DNA of 64,000 bases from Bacillota bacterium (lineage in GTDB: Bacteria; Bacillota; Clostridia; Christensenellales; SZUA-584): NCBI GenBank assembly GCA_023410595.1, contig JAEYPO010000017.1, forward strand, positions 1 to 64,000, written 5' to 3'. The notes under the pieces are model-generated. The model ran no database searches. It was given only the letters and a program-made list of their open reading frames with translations, and was not told the origin of the DNA. Shown piece by piece: positions 38,360-48,323 of this stretch; position 1 is the first letter of the stretch, and each line of letters begins with the position of its first letter. The position numbers and the translations under genes are program-made.

Positions 38360-39658
38360 ATGGAACAAGTTAGTAATAATATTATCGGACAAGGGGCTGA
38401 CCGAATCAGATACAAAAACATTATTGGTGAGTGTGAGTTCCTGCTGTCCGTATTTATTTTTCTGCCATATATTTCGGATATATTCAATAATATTGTCCGG
38501 CACATAATAACCAATACATACAAGCTTGATACTTTACTTGTATACGGTTTATTCGGGCTGCTTTGTTTATTGTCTTTAAAAAATATCGCAAAAAGAATAA
38601 AATCATGGCAAATACTTATAATGCTTTCAGTTGTTCTTGTTATGCTTATTTCTATGCTGACCTCGGCTGACCAAAGCATACATATCGAAGTATTAAAAAA
38701 CATCCTGTTTTTCTGCTTTCCGATTTTCCTGGTCGCAGGTACTGTTATTGACTTTTCAAAGCTTAAAATTTATATAAATAAATTTGCACTCGTTATTCCC
38801 TATTTCATCGCTTTTAATATCTATGTATTGGGTACCGGAATTTTAGAAAACGGGGTCTATTCACAGAGCCTGACATATTATTTGCTTCTCCCGACTATTG
38901 TACTTCTGAGCGCTATGATTGAACGGTTCAGCATTAAGACATTGATTCCGCTTTTGCTCAGCCTGTTCATTATGTTTAGTTTTGGCGCAAGAGGCCCGCT
39001 TGTATGTGTGGCTTTGTTTGCGGTTTTGAAGTTTGTTTTTGAACTCAGGGCGAAGAGAAACAGATGGATTTTTATTGTTTTAATATGTATTTTGGGTGTT
39101 TTGGTTTACACATATTATTTTGCCATATTGCAGTGGTTCATTAATCTGTTTGAAAAACTCGGATTTAGTTCCAGATCAGTTAGCCTGATTCTAGACAATT
39201 CTTTTTTTGAAGACAAATCACGCATCAAGATATATCAATGCTGCCTTAGTTATATCGCAAATCACCCATTGTGGGGCACGGGGCTTATCAATGACAGAAT
39301 ATATCTGGTAAATGCGCTCTATTCAGGCGAAAACGCGATCGGAACTTATCCCCATAATATATTTATTGAAATATTGATGCAATTCGGTATTATTTTTGGC
39401 CTGATACTACTGGGGATATTAATTACATTGCTGTCGAAATGCCTTATGCAAAAAAGTAATAAGACATCGAGGGATATGATTCTGATTTATCTTGCTGTTG
39501 GCGTATTTCCGCTATTATTTTCTGAAAGTTATATAGACAGCAGCAATTTCTATTTGCTGCTTGGTTTATGCGGAGCATCTTTTCAAGCGAGGGCATTTCA
39601 ATTACCTGTGACAACGGACGGTATAGCTACGCATAGGTATTCGTTAAGAATACAATAA
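38360..39658 (+). CDS. O-antigen/exopolysaccharide polymerase or ligase (Wzy-like)
   Basis: The protein has 432 residues with about ten to twelve membrane helices and a periplasmic-type loop before the last helices (SVSLILDNSFFEDKSRIKIY then HPLWGTGLINDR). HNIFIEILMQFGIIFGLILLG is a hallmark of the Wzy/O-antigen ligase family. It would join repeat units outside the membrane. It follows the glycosyltransferases and precedes the flippase, as expected for a Wzx/Wzy-dependent locus. Confidence 0.85.
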   Translation: MEQVSNNIIGQGADRIRYKNIIGECEFLLSVFIFLPYISDIFNNIVRHIITNTYKLDTLLVYGLFGLLCLLSLKNIAKRIKSWQILIMLSVVLVMLISMLTSADQSIHIEVLKNILFFCFPIFLVAGTVIDFSKLKIYINKFALVIPYFIAFNIYVLGTGILENGVYSQSLTYYLLLPTIVLLSAMIERFSIKTLIPLLLSLFIMFSFGARGPLVCVALFAVLKFVFELRAKRNRWIFIVLICILGVLVYTYYFAILQWFINLFEKLGFSSRSVSLILDNSFFEDKSRIKIYQCCLSYIANHPLWGTGLINDRIYLVNALYSGENAIGTYPHNIFIEILMQFGIIFGLILLGILITLLSKCLMQKSNKTSRDMILIYLAVGVFPLLFSESYIDSSNFYLLLGLCGASFQARAFQLPVTTDGIATHRYSLRIQ

Positions 39659-39805
39659 CCTATTTTCTTCAGGTGTCTTCCGGCATGGTTGGATATCCAA
39701 ACAATGAGTTACTAATAAATTTGATGCTCAGACCGCTTGCCTCTTTTGGGAGGCATATTATTCAGAAAAAGTAAACAGGTACACAGCACCAGAATAATGA
39801 AGTAG

Positions 39806-41176
39806 ATGGAAATAGTAAAAGAAAAAGCGTTATTATCATTTAACCGGCTTAAGCAAAACGCGTTTGTCAAAAGCGTCTTGACGATATCTTCCGGAATCGC
39901 TATATCGCAGGGGATAGGTGTCTTATTATCACCGATATACACCCGAATATATGCTCCGTCTTTATTTGGCGATTACTCAGTCATGATCTCATCAGGAACG
40001 ATTCTCAGCAGCATTATTTGCCTTGGGCTTCTGACGGCGATCATGTTGCCTAAGGATGACGAAACCGCAAAGAGAATATGTACATTGATCATGACATTAG
40101 TGATATCGTTGGGGACTTTATTCCTTGCTGTAGCATTGATAATATCTCCACGGTGGCAGGCTTTTTCAGTTGACATTCCCTATTGGCAGGGTTGCCTTAT
40201 CGTTTATTTTATTCTCGTATTAACCAACATATCATCGATATTCTATTCATACACAAACAGACTGGCATTATACAGGGTCTTATTCTGGAATCCGATACTT
40301 GGCGCAGTCTCAAATGCAGTTCTTACAGTTGCATTGGGCCTGGCTGGCTGGGGTTTAGTTGGCTACTCTATAGGTACGATTAGTGCCAGTGTGGTAAGCA
40401 TAATATATATGTCATGGCATGTTAAGCCATTCAGATTCAAGTCAACAAAATTGATGCTGACACTTAAGGCTAATAAAAACTTCCCGCTGCTCCAACTCCC
40501 TGCTAATATTATTTCCACCTTTTCATTACAGCTTCCGGTGCAAATGCTGTCTCACTTTTTTGGGAGTACGATTCTTGGTATTTATTCAATAACAATGCGT
40601 TGCCTTGACATTCCAACGGCGCTTTTGGCGGCTCCGATAAACCGTGTCTATTATCGCGATGCTTGTGCAAAATACGCGGAAGGGCAAAAAATCGGCGAAT
40701 TTACATTCAATATACTAAAGGCAAGTATTAAGTTGGCAATAATTCCGATTACAATACTGATGGTTTTTGGAGAACCGTTATTTGCTTTTATCTTTGGTGA
40801 GAAGTGGCGTTTGGCCGGCGCCTATGCTGAAGTATTGGGGGTCTATTCTTTAGTGGCGTTCTGTTCGGCTTGTATATCGGGGGGGTTTGTTATTACCGGT
40901 AAACAAAAATACAACCTCTTGCTTTCCGTAGTATCAATCCTTGCCAATGCAGCGGCATTTATTTTTGGCAATCTTTTTTTTGATGACGCGTATACGGTTT
41001 TGATTTTTTTCGCAGTAACAAACATTGTTATCGAACTGGGCTTTATCGGATGGTTCGTTTGTTCTGCCGGCGTGCATATCAAAAAATATTTGAAGTTTGT
41101 TATCCAATACATTTTTATACCTTCTGTGTCGGCCATAATTATTAAAATACTTCTGAAAAAAGCACGAATATTGTAA
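39806..41176 (+). CDS. Wzx-type flippase (polysaccharide biosynthesis/MOP superfamily)
   Basis: The protein has 456 residues with about twelve to fourteen membrane helices. The N-terminus FVKSVLTISSGIAISQGIGVLLSPIYTRIYAP is typical of Wzx/RfbX proteins. It moves the undecaprenyl-linked repeat unit to the outer face of the membrane. The 147-bp gap upstream carries no gene; the ribosome-binding site is poor. Confidence 0.88.
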   Translation: MEIVKEKALLSFNRLKQNAFVKSVLTISSGIAISQGIGVLLSPIYTRIYAPSLFGDYSVMISSGTILSSIICLGLLTAIMLPKDDETAKRICTLIMTLVISLGTLFLAVALIISPRWQAFSVDIPYWQGCLIVYFILVLTNISSIFYSYTNRLALYRVLFWNPILGAVSNAVLTVALGLAGWGLVGYSIGTISASVVSIIYMSWHVKPFRFKSTKLMLTLKANKNFPLLQLPANIISTFSLQLPVQMLSHFFGSTILGIYSITMRCLDIPTALLAAPINRVYYRDACAKYAEGQKIGEFTFNILKASIKLAIIPITILMVFGEPLFAFIFGEKWRLAGAYAEVLGVYSLVAFCSACISGGFVITGKQKYNLLLSVVSILANAAAFIFGNLFFDDAYTVLIFFAVTNIVIELGFIGWFVCSAGVHIKKYLKFVIQYIFIPSVSAIIIKILLKKARIL

Positions 41177-41330
41177 ACAAACACATATGATTTCTCAGCA
41201 AAGAAAAAGAATACAGAAGAAAATTACACCAAGAATTAGCGCAATACAAGCAAAAACTCTTGGATTTTTTGCGGTTATATAAATACCCCTTAGTATGAAA
41301 TTTTTATAAATGATAAGGAGGACTTTTTTG

Positions 41331-42644
41331 ATGAAGCAAAGTATATTGAAGAAAATTGAATCCCGTGAAATCATATGCGGCGTCATCGGTCTCGGCTATG
41401 TTGGCCTTCCGTTGGCCGTCGAAAAGGCAAAAGCGGGGTTTAAAACCATCGGCTTTGATATTCAGGACATTAAAGTGAACATGGTCAATTCCGGGGTTAA
41501 CTATATAGGCGATGTCGTTGATACTGACCTTGAAAAGCTTGTGAAAGACGGTTTGCTTTATGCTACAAGCGATTACAGCTTTATTAAAGATGTTGATTTT
41601 ATAGCAATATGCGTGCCTACTCCTCTTGACGATCATCAACAGCCTGACATAAGTTATGTGCGATCATCGGCTGAAGAAATAGCTAAACACCTGAAAAAAG
41701 GGACAATGGTGGTATTAGAGTCCACTACATATCCCGGCACTACACAAGAATTAGTAAAACCTATTCTTGAAAAAGGCTCAGGGCTGAAATGCGGAGAAGA
41801 CTTCTATCTTGGCTTTTCACCGGAACGCGTTGACCCTGGAAATCTTTTTTACAAGACAAAAAATACTCCTAAGGTCGTCGGAGCCGTGGGTGAAGACGCG
41901 CTGGAGGTTATTTCGTCTATGTATCGGGCTGTGCTTGACAGCGATGTACAAACAGTCTCCTCCCCGGCAGTGGCGGAAATGGAGAAAATTCTTGAAAACA
42001 CATATAGAAACGTCAATATTGGCTTGATCAATGAACTGACACAGCTCTGCGAAAAAATGGATATCAACATTTGGGAAGTTATCGAGGCCGCGAAATCAAA
42101 ACCTTACGGCTTCCAGGCGTTTTACCCCGGCCCTGGGCTTGGCGGCCATTGTATTCCGCTTGATCCTTATTATCTCAGCTGGAAAGCGCGCGAATATGGT
42201 TTTCATACGAGCATGATCGAATCTTCGATGATGATTAACGACCGTATGCCGGAATACTGTGTTGAACGTGCAACAAAATTACTCAACCGCTACAAGAAGG
42301 CGCTAAATGGCTCAAAGGTACTCGTACTTGGCGTCGCATATAAGCAGGATATCGATGATTGCCGCGAAAGCCCTGCAATCCGGGTTATTGAGGAACTTCA
42401 AAAGAAAGGTGCGAACGTCAGTTATTATGATCCTTGGGTTAAATCCTTTTGCCATGGGAAATTAGCCATGACCAGTGTTGAGGAATTGAGCGCAGAGGTT
42501 CTTGAGAATGCGGACATCGTTATTATAACGACAGCCCATACGAATGTCGATTATGAGTTTATACAAAAACATTCGAAAGTCATATTCGATACGAAAAACG
42601 CTATTAGATCAGTAAAAGAACACGCCAACGTTGAACTGTTATAA
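41331..42644 (+). CDS. wbpA: UDP-N-acetylglucosamine 6-dehydrogenase (WbpA-type)
   Basis: The protein has 437 residues. The ATG at 41331 lies nine bases after AAGGAGG. The NAD motif GVIGLGYVGLPLA is at residues 17-29, and the catalytic Cys lies in PGPGLGGHCIPLDPYYLSWKA near residue 265. The protein resembles WbpA/WbpO-type UDP-HexNAc dehydrogenases more than UDP-glucose dehydrogenase. It would oxidise UDP-GlcNAc to UDP-GlcNAcA, the first step of the five-gene uronic acid block that follows. Confidence 0.88.
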   Translation: MKQSILKKIESREIICGVIGLGYVGLPLAVEKAKAGFKTIGFDIQDIKVNMVNSGVNYIGDVVDTDLEKLVKDGLLYATSDYSFIKDVDFIAICVPTPLDDHQQPDISYVRSSAEEIAKHLKKGTMVVLESTTYPGTTQELVKPILEKGSGLKCGEDFYLGFSPERVDPGNLFYKTKNTPKVVGAVGEDALEVISSMYRAVLDSDVQTVSSPAVAEMEKILENTYRNVNIGLINELTQLCEKMDINIWEVIEAAKSKPYGFQAFYPGPGLGGHCIPLDPYYLSWKAREYGFHTSMIESSMMINDRMPEYCVERATKLLNRYKKALNGSKVLVLGVAYKQDIDDCRESPAIRVIEELQKKGANVSYYDPWVKSFCHGKLAMTSVEELSAEVLENADIVIITTAHTNVDYEFIQKHSKVIFDTKNAIRSVKEHANVELL

Positions 42645-42653
42645 GGAGCCGAT

Positions 42654-43742
42654 ATGAAGATTGTGACAGTAGTCGGAGCGCGGCCACAATTTATTAAAGC
42701 AGCAATAGTATCGCGTATATTGCGTCAATTTGCGGTTGAGGTTCTTGTACATACCGGACAGCATTACGACTATAACATGTCGGATATTTTCTTCAAAGAA
42801 CTTGAAGTACCAAAGCCGGATTATAACCTAGGTATATCAGGCGGTACCCATGGGAAAATGACCGGTTCAATGATTACTGCTATAGAAGATGTGCTTTTTA
42901 AAGAAAAGCCGGATATGGTTCTTGTTTACGGCGATACAAATTCTACACTTGCTGCCGCCTTATCCGCCGCGAAGCTAGGAGTACCTATCTGCCATGTGGA
43001 AGCCGGCGTACGGCTGGGCACTCTTACGAATCCCGAGGAAATAAACCGCATATGTACGGATCATGTTTCAGCCTTGCTGCTATATTGTACGGCTTCCGCC
43101 GAAGAGAACCTGAAAAAAGAAGGCCTCTTTGATCGTGCAAGGCTTGTCGGCGATCCGATGCTTGAGGCCTTTACCTATTATGGACAGCACCTTATAGATA
43201 CAAACAGAATGAATGTATTTGATTACGATGGGAACAGTATCTCTTTGCCGGAAAAGTTCTATTATCTGACCTGCCATCGTCAGGAAAATACCGATGTTGA
43301 AGATAAGCTCAAAGAGATATTATGTGCCATGAACAGCCTGAATTCGATTACCATATATCCTGTACATCCGAGAAATCGTGAAAACGTAAGAAAGATATGC
43401 AGTATTAATAAGTATAGCAATATTTTATTGGTACAGCCGGTCGGATATATAACATCTATTGCGCTTGTAAGGGGGGCAGAGAAGATTGTCACCGATTCCG
43501 GAGGATTGCAGCGGGAAGCGTTCTTCACAGGAAAACAATGTGTCACGATATTTGATTATGTAATCTGGCCGGAAACAATGGTTGATAATAGGAACCAACT
43601 ATCTAAGCCTGACGCAACTGAAATATTGAATAAGCTGGCTGTAAATCAAACCATTAATCCGGATTATAATCCATTTGGCGACGCACATGCAGGCGAAAAG
43701 ATAGTAGACGAGTTAATTAAATTTAAGGAGGAAACCAAATGA
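42654..43742 (+). CDS. wbpI: UDP-N-acetylglucosamine 2-epimerase family (WbpI-type)
   Basis: The protein has 362 residues of the WecB/WbpI fold. The motifs VVGARPQFIKAA (6-17), HTGQHYDYNMSD, VYGDTNSTLAAALSA, HVEAGVR and TDSGGLQREAFF are present. In the presence of WbpA/B/D/E-type neighbours it most likely epimerises UDP-GlcNAc(3NAc)A to UDP-ManNAc(3NAc)A, as WbpI does in Pseudomonas aeruginosa O5. A WecB-like use of UDP-GlcNAc is the alternative. Its stop overlaps the next gene. Confidence 0.87.
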   Translation: MKIVTVVGARPQFIKAAIVSRILRQFAVEVLVHTGQHYDYNMSDIFFKELEVPKPDYNLGISGGTHGKMTGSMITAIEDVLFKEKPDMVLVYGDTNSTLAAALSAAKLGVPICHVEAGVRLGTLTNPEEINRICTDHVSALLLYCTASAEENLKKEGLFDRARLVGDPMLEAFTYYGQHLIDTNRMNVFDYDGNSISLPEKFYYLTCHRQENTDVEDKLKEILCAMNSLNSITIYPVHPRNRENVRKICSINKYSNILLVQPVGYITSIALVRGAEKIVTDSGGLQREAFFTGKQCVTIFDYVIWPETMVDNRNQLSKPDATEILNKLAVNQTINPDYNPFGDAHAGEKIVDELIKFKEETK

Positions 43743-44785
43743 ACTATGCTATTATCGGCTGCGGACGGATAGCGGCAAAGCATATTGAGGCAGCCCTTTA
43801 TAACCATTTGAATATCATAGCTGTCTGTGATGTGTCGGAAACGGCGATAGACAGGTTGCTGTCGGAACAAGGGCTTGACAGCACTAACATCAAGCGATAC
43901 ACCGACTACAAGGTTATGTTGGAAGAGAATAAGATTGACCTTATCGCTATCTCCTCCGTCAGCGGAGCACGAGCCGGGATCGCAAAAGACTGCCTTGTTG
44001 CAGGGGTCAACCTCATTATAGAAAAGCCAATGGCACTGTCCATAAGAGACGCGGATGAGATTATCCGTTTATCAGAAGAAAACAACTGCAAGGTCACGGT
44101 TTGTCATCAGAACCGGCTATATTCTTCAGTACAGAGCGTTAAGAAGGCCGTAGAATACAGTATGCTTGGGAAAGTGTCCCATGCGGCTGTCCATATCCGT
44201 TGGAATCGCGGTATTGATTATTACAGTCAGGCATCCTGGCGCGGTACGTGGGTTATGGATGGCGGGATGCTGCTGAATCAATGTATTCACTGCATTGACA
44301 TGCTCTGCTGGCTTATGGGCGATACTATCAGCGAAGTTTATGGGGTAACGAAAAATCAGTTCCATACAGGGATTGAAACGGAGGACGTAGCGCTTGCTGT
44401 TGTCAAGTTTAAGAACGGAGCGGTTGCAATTATAGAAGGTACGACAAATATCTACCCAAAGAACCTTGAAGAAACGATTTATATCTTTGGCCAGAACGGA
44501 ACCGTAAAGCTCGGGGGCAAAAATACAAACACGATTGAGCATTGGGAAGTTGCGGGCCATGAAACTCCGCCGGATGTCAGTTTCCCGTTTGGGACAGGCC
44601 ACAAAGGTGTTTATGCAGACGTGATCGACGCCATCCAAAATAATCGGCAGCCATATATCGGTGTTGAAGCAGGACGAAATGCGGTGGAATTGATCCTTGC
44701 CATATATAAAAGCCAAAAAGAGGGAAAGCCTGTAAGCCTTCCGCTTATGGATTTCGCAACGATAGATATGAAAGAGGCGATTTAA
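43739..44785 (+). CDS. wbpB: Gfo/Idh-family UDP-GlcNAcA 3-dehydrogenase (WbpB-type)
   Basis: The protein has 348 residues. The nucleotide site IIGCGRIAAKHIEAA is at residues 4-18, followed by IIEKPMALS near 95 and GGMLLNQCIHCIDMLCWLMG. WbpB oxidises C3 of UDP-GlcNAcA to the 3-keto sugar, recycling NADH with 2-oxoglutarate in partnership with the WbpE-type transaminase. The start overlaps the stop of the epimerase gene (ATGA), and the next gene follows immediately. Confidence 0.88.
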   Translation: MNYAIIGCGRIAAKHIEAALYNHLNIIAVCDVSETAIDRLLSEQGLDSTNIKRYTDYKVMLEENKIDLIAISSVSGARAGIAKDCLVAGVNLIIEKPMALSIRDADEIIRLSEENNCKVTVCHQNRLYSSVQSVKKAVEYSMLGKVSHAAVHIRWNRGIDYYSQASWRGTWVMDGGMLLNQCIHCIDMLCWLMGDTISEVYGVTKNQFHTGIETEDVALAVVKFKNGAVAIIEGTTNIYPKNLEETIYIFGQNGTVKLGGKNTNTIEHWEVAGHETPPDVSFPFGTGHKGVYADVIDAIQNNRQPYIGVEAGRNAVELILAIYKSQKEGKPVSLPLMDFATIDMKEAI

Positions 44786-45352
44786 ATGGAGGATTATTTT
44801 GTACATAAAAGCAGCTATATCGACGAGGGCGTGACTATCGGCAAGGGTACAAAAATATGGCACTTTTGTCATGTTCAAAAAAATACGGTCATTGGTGAAG
44901 ACTGTTCTCTGGGGCAGAACGTAAATGTGGCTGGCAACGTAAATATCGGAAGAAGCTGCAAACTGCAAAACAACGTGTCTGTTTATGAGGGCGTAGAACT
45001 GGAGGATTACGTTTTTTGCGGTCCTTCCTGTGTCTTTACCAACGACTTGACCCCTCGCGCCAAGTACCCTAAAGGCAGTACGAATTATAAAAAAACACTG
45101 ATAAAGCTCGGAGCAACTATCGGAGCTAACGCCACGGTCGTTTGCGGCCATACTGTCGGACGATGGGCCATGATTGCTGCCGGTGCGGTGGTGACAAAGA
45201 ATGTTCCGGATTATGCGCTGATGGCGGGAGTCCCAGCTAAGCGGATCGGCTGGGTATGCGAATGCGGAGCTGTACTGCCAAACGATTTGGTTTGCTCTGA
45301 ATGCGAAAGAAAATATAGTGAAACAACCGGCGGATTTGAGGAGGTAAAATAG
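44786..45352 (+). CDS. wbpD: Hexapeptide-repeat N-acetyltransferase (WbpD-type)
   Basis: The protein has 188 residues forming a left-handed beta-helix (VTIGKGTKIWHFCHV, NVNIGRSCKL, ...VVCGHTVGRWAMIAAGAVVTKNV). The signature IWHFCHVQKN is typical of WbpD, which acetylates the 3-amino group of UDP-GlcNAc3NA. A C-terminal Cys pair (CECGAVLPNDLVCSEC) looks like a small zinc ribbon seen in some homologs. It abuts genes on both sides. Confidence 0.9.
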   Translation: MEDYFVHKSSYIDEGVTIGKGTKIWHFCHVQKNTVIGEDCSLGQNVNVAGNVNIGRSCKLQNNVSVYEGVELEDYVFCGPSCVFTNDLTPRAKYPKGSTNYKKTLIKLGATIGANATVVCGHTVGRWAMIAAGAVVTKNVPDYALMAGVPAKRIGWVCECGAVLPNDLVCSECERKYSETTGGFEEVK

Positions 45353-46477
45353 ATGGAATTTCGGGATCTTAAGAAGCAGTATCAAGCGCTTAAACCAAGA
45401 ATAGACGAAGCCGTACTGAAAGTTATGAACGATTGCAATTTTATTTCGGGAACGCAGACTAAGGAGCTTGAAACCAGCCTTGCCGATTACGTCGGCGTTA
45501 AGCATTGCATTACCTGCGCTAACGGTACCGACGCGCTGACACTGGCACTGATGTCTTGTAGTGTGGGACCAGGCGACGCTGTTTTCTTGCCGGACTTCAC
45601 CTTTTTTGCCTCTGCCGAAACGCCGGCGGCACTTGGCGCAACCCCTGTATTCGTAGACGTGGACGCCGATACATACAACATTGACCCTGTATCGCTGGAA
45701 CAGGAGATTGCGCGCGTCAGGGCTGAGGGAAAGCTCAACTTAAAAGCAATTATCACAGTCGATTTGTTTGGGCTCTGTGCCAATTATACGGAGATCGAAG
45801 CAATCGCTAAAAAATATGATATTTTAATTATCGAAGACGGTGCTCAGGGTTTTGGGGGCAGAATCGATAACAGGCTTGCCTGCTCTTTCGGCGATATCGC
45901 AACGACTTCATTTTTCCCCGCCAAACCTCTCGGCTGTTACGGCGATGGAGGTGCAATATTCACCAACGACGATAAAAAAGCTGCTCTAATCCGTTCGCTG
46001 TGCGTACATGGAAAAGGCACGGACAAGTACGATAACGTACGTCTTGGCATGAACTCACGGCTCGACACCATACAAGCGGCAATACTGTTGGTTAAGCTTG
46101 ACGCTTTCATACAATATGAACTTAATGATGTGAACAAGGCCGCTGCATGGTATACTGAACGGCTTAGAGAAAAGATAAAAACACCCGTAATTCCCAACGG
46201 CTTCTACTCATCTTGGGCTCAATATACAATTCAGCTTGAGAACAAAGCTCTGCGCGACGCCATACAGACGGCTCTCAATTCGCAAGGAATTCCTACAATG
46301 CAGTATTATCCCAAGGGTATGCATCAACAAGGTGCATTTTATGAAACCCGTTGTTTTAGTAAGTGCCCGGTATGCGAAAAGTTGTGCGATACTGTACTTC
46401 AGTTACCGATACATCCTTATTTAACTGAGAATGACGTGGATGTTATAAGCGAAAAACTGATAATAGCTTTGGGGTGA
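45353..46477 (+). CDS. wbpE: UDP-3-keto-GlcNAcA aminotransferase (WbpE-type, DegT family)
   Basis: The protein has 374 residues. It begins MEFRDLKKQYQALKPRIDEA, typical of WbpE. The PLP Asp lies in LIIEDGAQGFGG and the Schiff-base Lys in TSFFPAKPLGCYGDGG. It transfers an amino group from glutamate to C3 of the keto sugar made by the WbpB-type enzyme; the glutamate product 2-oxoglutarate returns to WbpB. It is the last enzyme of the uronic-acid block. Confidence 0.9.
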   Translation: MEFRDLKKQYQALKPRIDEAVLKVMNDCNFISGTQTKELETSLADYVGVKHCITCANGTDALTLALMSCSVGPGDAVFLPDFTFFASAETPAALGATPVFVDVDADTYNIDPVSLEQEIARVRAEGKLNLKAIITVDLFGLCANYTEIEAIAKKYDILIIEDGAQGFGGRIDNRLACSFGDIATTSFFPAKPLGCYGDGGAIFTNDDKKAALIRSLCVHGKGTDKYDNVRLGMNSRLDTIQAAILLVKLDAFIQYELNDVNKAAAWYTERLREKIKTPVIPNGFYSSWAQYTIQLENKALRDAIQTALNSQGIPTMQYYPKGMHQQGAFYETRCFSKCPVCEKLCDTVLQLPIHPYLTENDVDVISEKLIIALG

Positions 46478-46549
46478 CTTGTATTTTTACTGAATATTAT
46501 TTCAAACACTAATATCAGACTGCATAGTAAATGCGAAGGAGAATAAAAT

Positions 46550-48010
46550 TTGAAAAAGAAAAAAAACGTTGATACCTTAAATACCGCAAAGCCGACAGAA
46601 GACAAGTCACAGGTGAAAGAGAAAAACAAAACAGGCAAAATAATAGGCTTTACGATACTTGGTATATTTATTGTCGGGTTAATATTTGCAGGAATATATA
46701 TCTATCAGGCATTAGAACAACCGGAGAAACTGTTTTATACCTCCTCGGTTAATCTGCAACTGACTCCTAAACCCATGGCGGGGGATATCGATACTCCTTC
46801 TCTTTCAGTTCAACCTGCGCCCACGACATCTCCCTTACATAATGAAGATGATATAGTCAATGTGCTGCTTATGGGACTCGATCAGGATTATAAGTCGTAC
46901 GCCGAAAAAGGAGGGGATTTTCATACCGATTCGATGATTATATTGGCAATCAATTTTGATAAGAATACAGTCGACATGATTTCTCTGCCGCGCGATACTT
47001 TCACTTATGTACCCGGTATTAAAGGCATATATAAACTTAATGCCGCGGTCAATTGCGGAGGGGGGAAAACGGATACCGGGTTTAAAAAAGCTTGCGAGGC
47101 TGCTTCATGGATGCTGGGAGGCATAGACGTTAATTATTATTATGCGTTTGAACTCAACACTGTAAAAGAGATTGGAAATTTAATCGACGGAGTCGATTTC
47201 AACGTTGAGATGTCTTATAGAGGAACCAGCGGGAAGTATTACAAAAAAGGCATGCAGCATCTTAACGGTACCGGTATATACGACTATATGCGCGCACGTA
47301 CAAACGCAACTGTCGGGGGACATGCCGATACAGGGCGTATGGACCGATGCAAAGCCATGCTAAAAGCGATCTTCCAGAAACTAAAAACTCTGAACTTGCT
47401 TACTGAGATCCCATCACTTTTGAGCACGATAAACAAAGGGCTATACACAAGCGTGACGCTGCAGCAGTCGATTTCTTTGGCAAATTATGCTTACAATAAA
47501 ATTGATTTGGACAGTATCCGGCTTCATACCATGGCGGGCACTACTCAATCTGCGTTGAGCTGGAATTTCTGTTTTCTCGATCAAAGTGAACGGATAAAGC
47601 TAATAAAGGAAGTATACGGAAAAGACGTTCAACCGCAGGAATTTGTTTCTTATGAGTACGCAAAGTGGCTGGAGGATTACGGATTAAAGTCGGTTCATTA
47701 TCTGGGGGTAGCTAAAGAGTTCCTGCAATACCTGAAAAACATAAGCACAGATGATTTGAGCAACGATCAACAGCAAAGCTATCTGGCGTTAAATGATGAA
47801 TATAGAAAAGCGCAGTATGCATTCAATACGGCCGCGTCGGCTTTGGGCAGCAATGACAATGAAAAGATGGAAACTGAAAATGAAGCTCTGCGAGATCTTA
47901 CGGAAAATCTAGCAAAGATTATAGGCTATCCAAATAAACTTTCCTGGTCTGTAGTATCACCTTGGTACAAGGATCACTATATAAATGAGGTAGATGTCAA
48001 TTTCAGATAA
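46550..48010 (+). CDS. LytR-CpsA-Psr (LCP) family wall-polymer transferase
   Basis: The protein has 486 residues, starting with TTG at 46550 after AAGGAG (46536-46541). A basic cytoplasmic N-terminus (KKKKNVDTLN) precedes one membrane helix (IIGFTILGIFIVGLIFAGIY, about residues 35-55). The LCP domain follows, with NVLLMGLD, DSMIILAINFDKNTVDMISLPRDT, GGIDVNYYYAFEL and the Arg-rich DYMRARTN...GHADTGRMDRCK. It attaches lipid-linked glycopolymers to peptidoglycan, so this polysaccharide is probably wall-anchored. It ends the operon, before a strong terminator. Confidence 0.9.
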   Translation: MKKKKNVDTLNTAKPTEDKSQVKEKNKTGKIIGFTILGIFIVGLIFAGIYIYQALEQPEKLFYTSSVNLQLTPKPMAGDIDTPSLSVQPAPTTSPLHNEDDIVNVLLMGLDQDYKSYAEKGGDFHTDSMIILAINFDKNTVDMISLPRDTFTYVPGIKGIYKLNAAVNCGGGKTDTGFKKACEAASWMLGGIDVNYYYAFELNTVKEIGNLIDGVDFNVEMSYRGTSGKYYKKGMQHLNGTGIYDYMRARTNATVGGHADTGRMDRCKAMLKAIFQKLKTLNLLTEIPSLLSTINKGLYTSVTLQQSISLANYAYNKIDLDSIRLHTMAGTTQSALSWNFCFLDQSERIKLIKEVYGKDVQPQEFVSYEYAKWLEDYGLKSVHYLGVAKEFLQYLKNISTDDLSNDQQQSYLALNDEYRKAQYAFNTAASALGSNDNEKMETENEALRDLTENLAKIIGYPNKLSWSVVSPWYKDHYINEVDVNFR

Positions 48011-48081
48011 GGCAATGCACGGGGAATACTCTTTATGATCCGATTAAGGAAAATGAAATAATCGGTTATCAATAACAATTA

Positions 48082-48115
48082 AGCCCGAAGGTGTTAAACA
48101 CTCTCGGGCTTTTTT
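48082..48115 (+). terminator. Terminator of the polysaccharide operon
   Basis: AGCCCGA (48082-48088) pairs with TCGGGCT (48104-48110), with GTGT/ACAC extending the inner stem, followed by TTTTTT. It closes the long rightward polysaccharide operon. Confidence 0.88.
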
Positions 48116-48231
48116 ATACTAAAAAGCGAAAGTGTAAAAAAACCGGTGCTGAATTAATAACGTTTTAGCAAGTATATACAGGGAAATCTATTTTTATTAG
48201 ACATGACTTTTAATCTTCGAACCAATATGAG

Positions 48232-48256
48232 CTTGATTGCCCAGCGGGCAATCAAG
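48232..48256. other. Perfect inverted repeat downstream of glnQ-like gene
   Basis: CTTGATTGCCC (48232-48242) and GGGCAATCAAG (48246-48256) form an 11-bp stem with a three-base loop. It lies between the two convergent operons, 67 bp beyond the end of the leftward ABC ATPase gene. There is no T-run on either side. It may be a 3'-end stabiliser. Nothing else is seen in 48116-48323. Confidence 0.5.
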
Positions 48257-48323
48257 GCGCGAGGCGTTTATCTAAGAAATGATCAATGAACACTGCTGTG
48301 TTATCAGGCTTAAGATTCACGCC

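Noticed and set aside
44126..45505. 459-codon frame opposite the WbpB/WbpD-type genes
   Set aside because: It covers two overlapping well-identified genes on the other strand and has no ribosome-binding site or recognisable domain.
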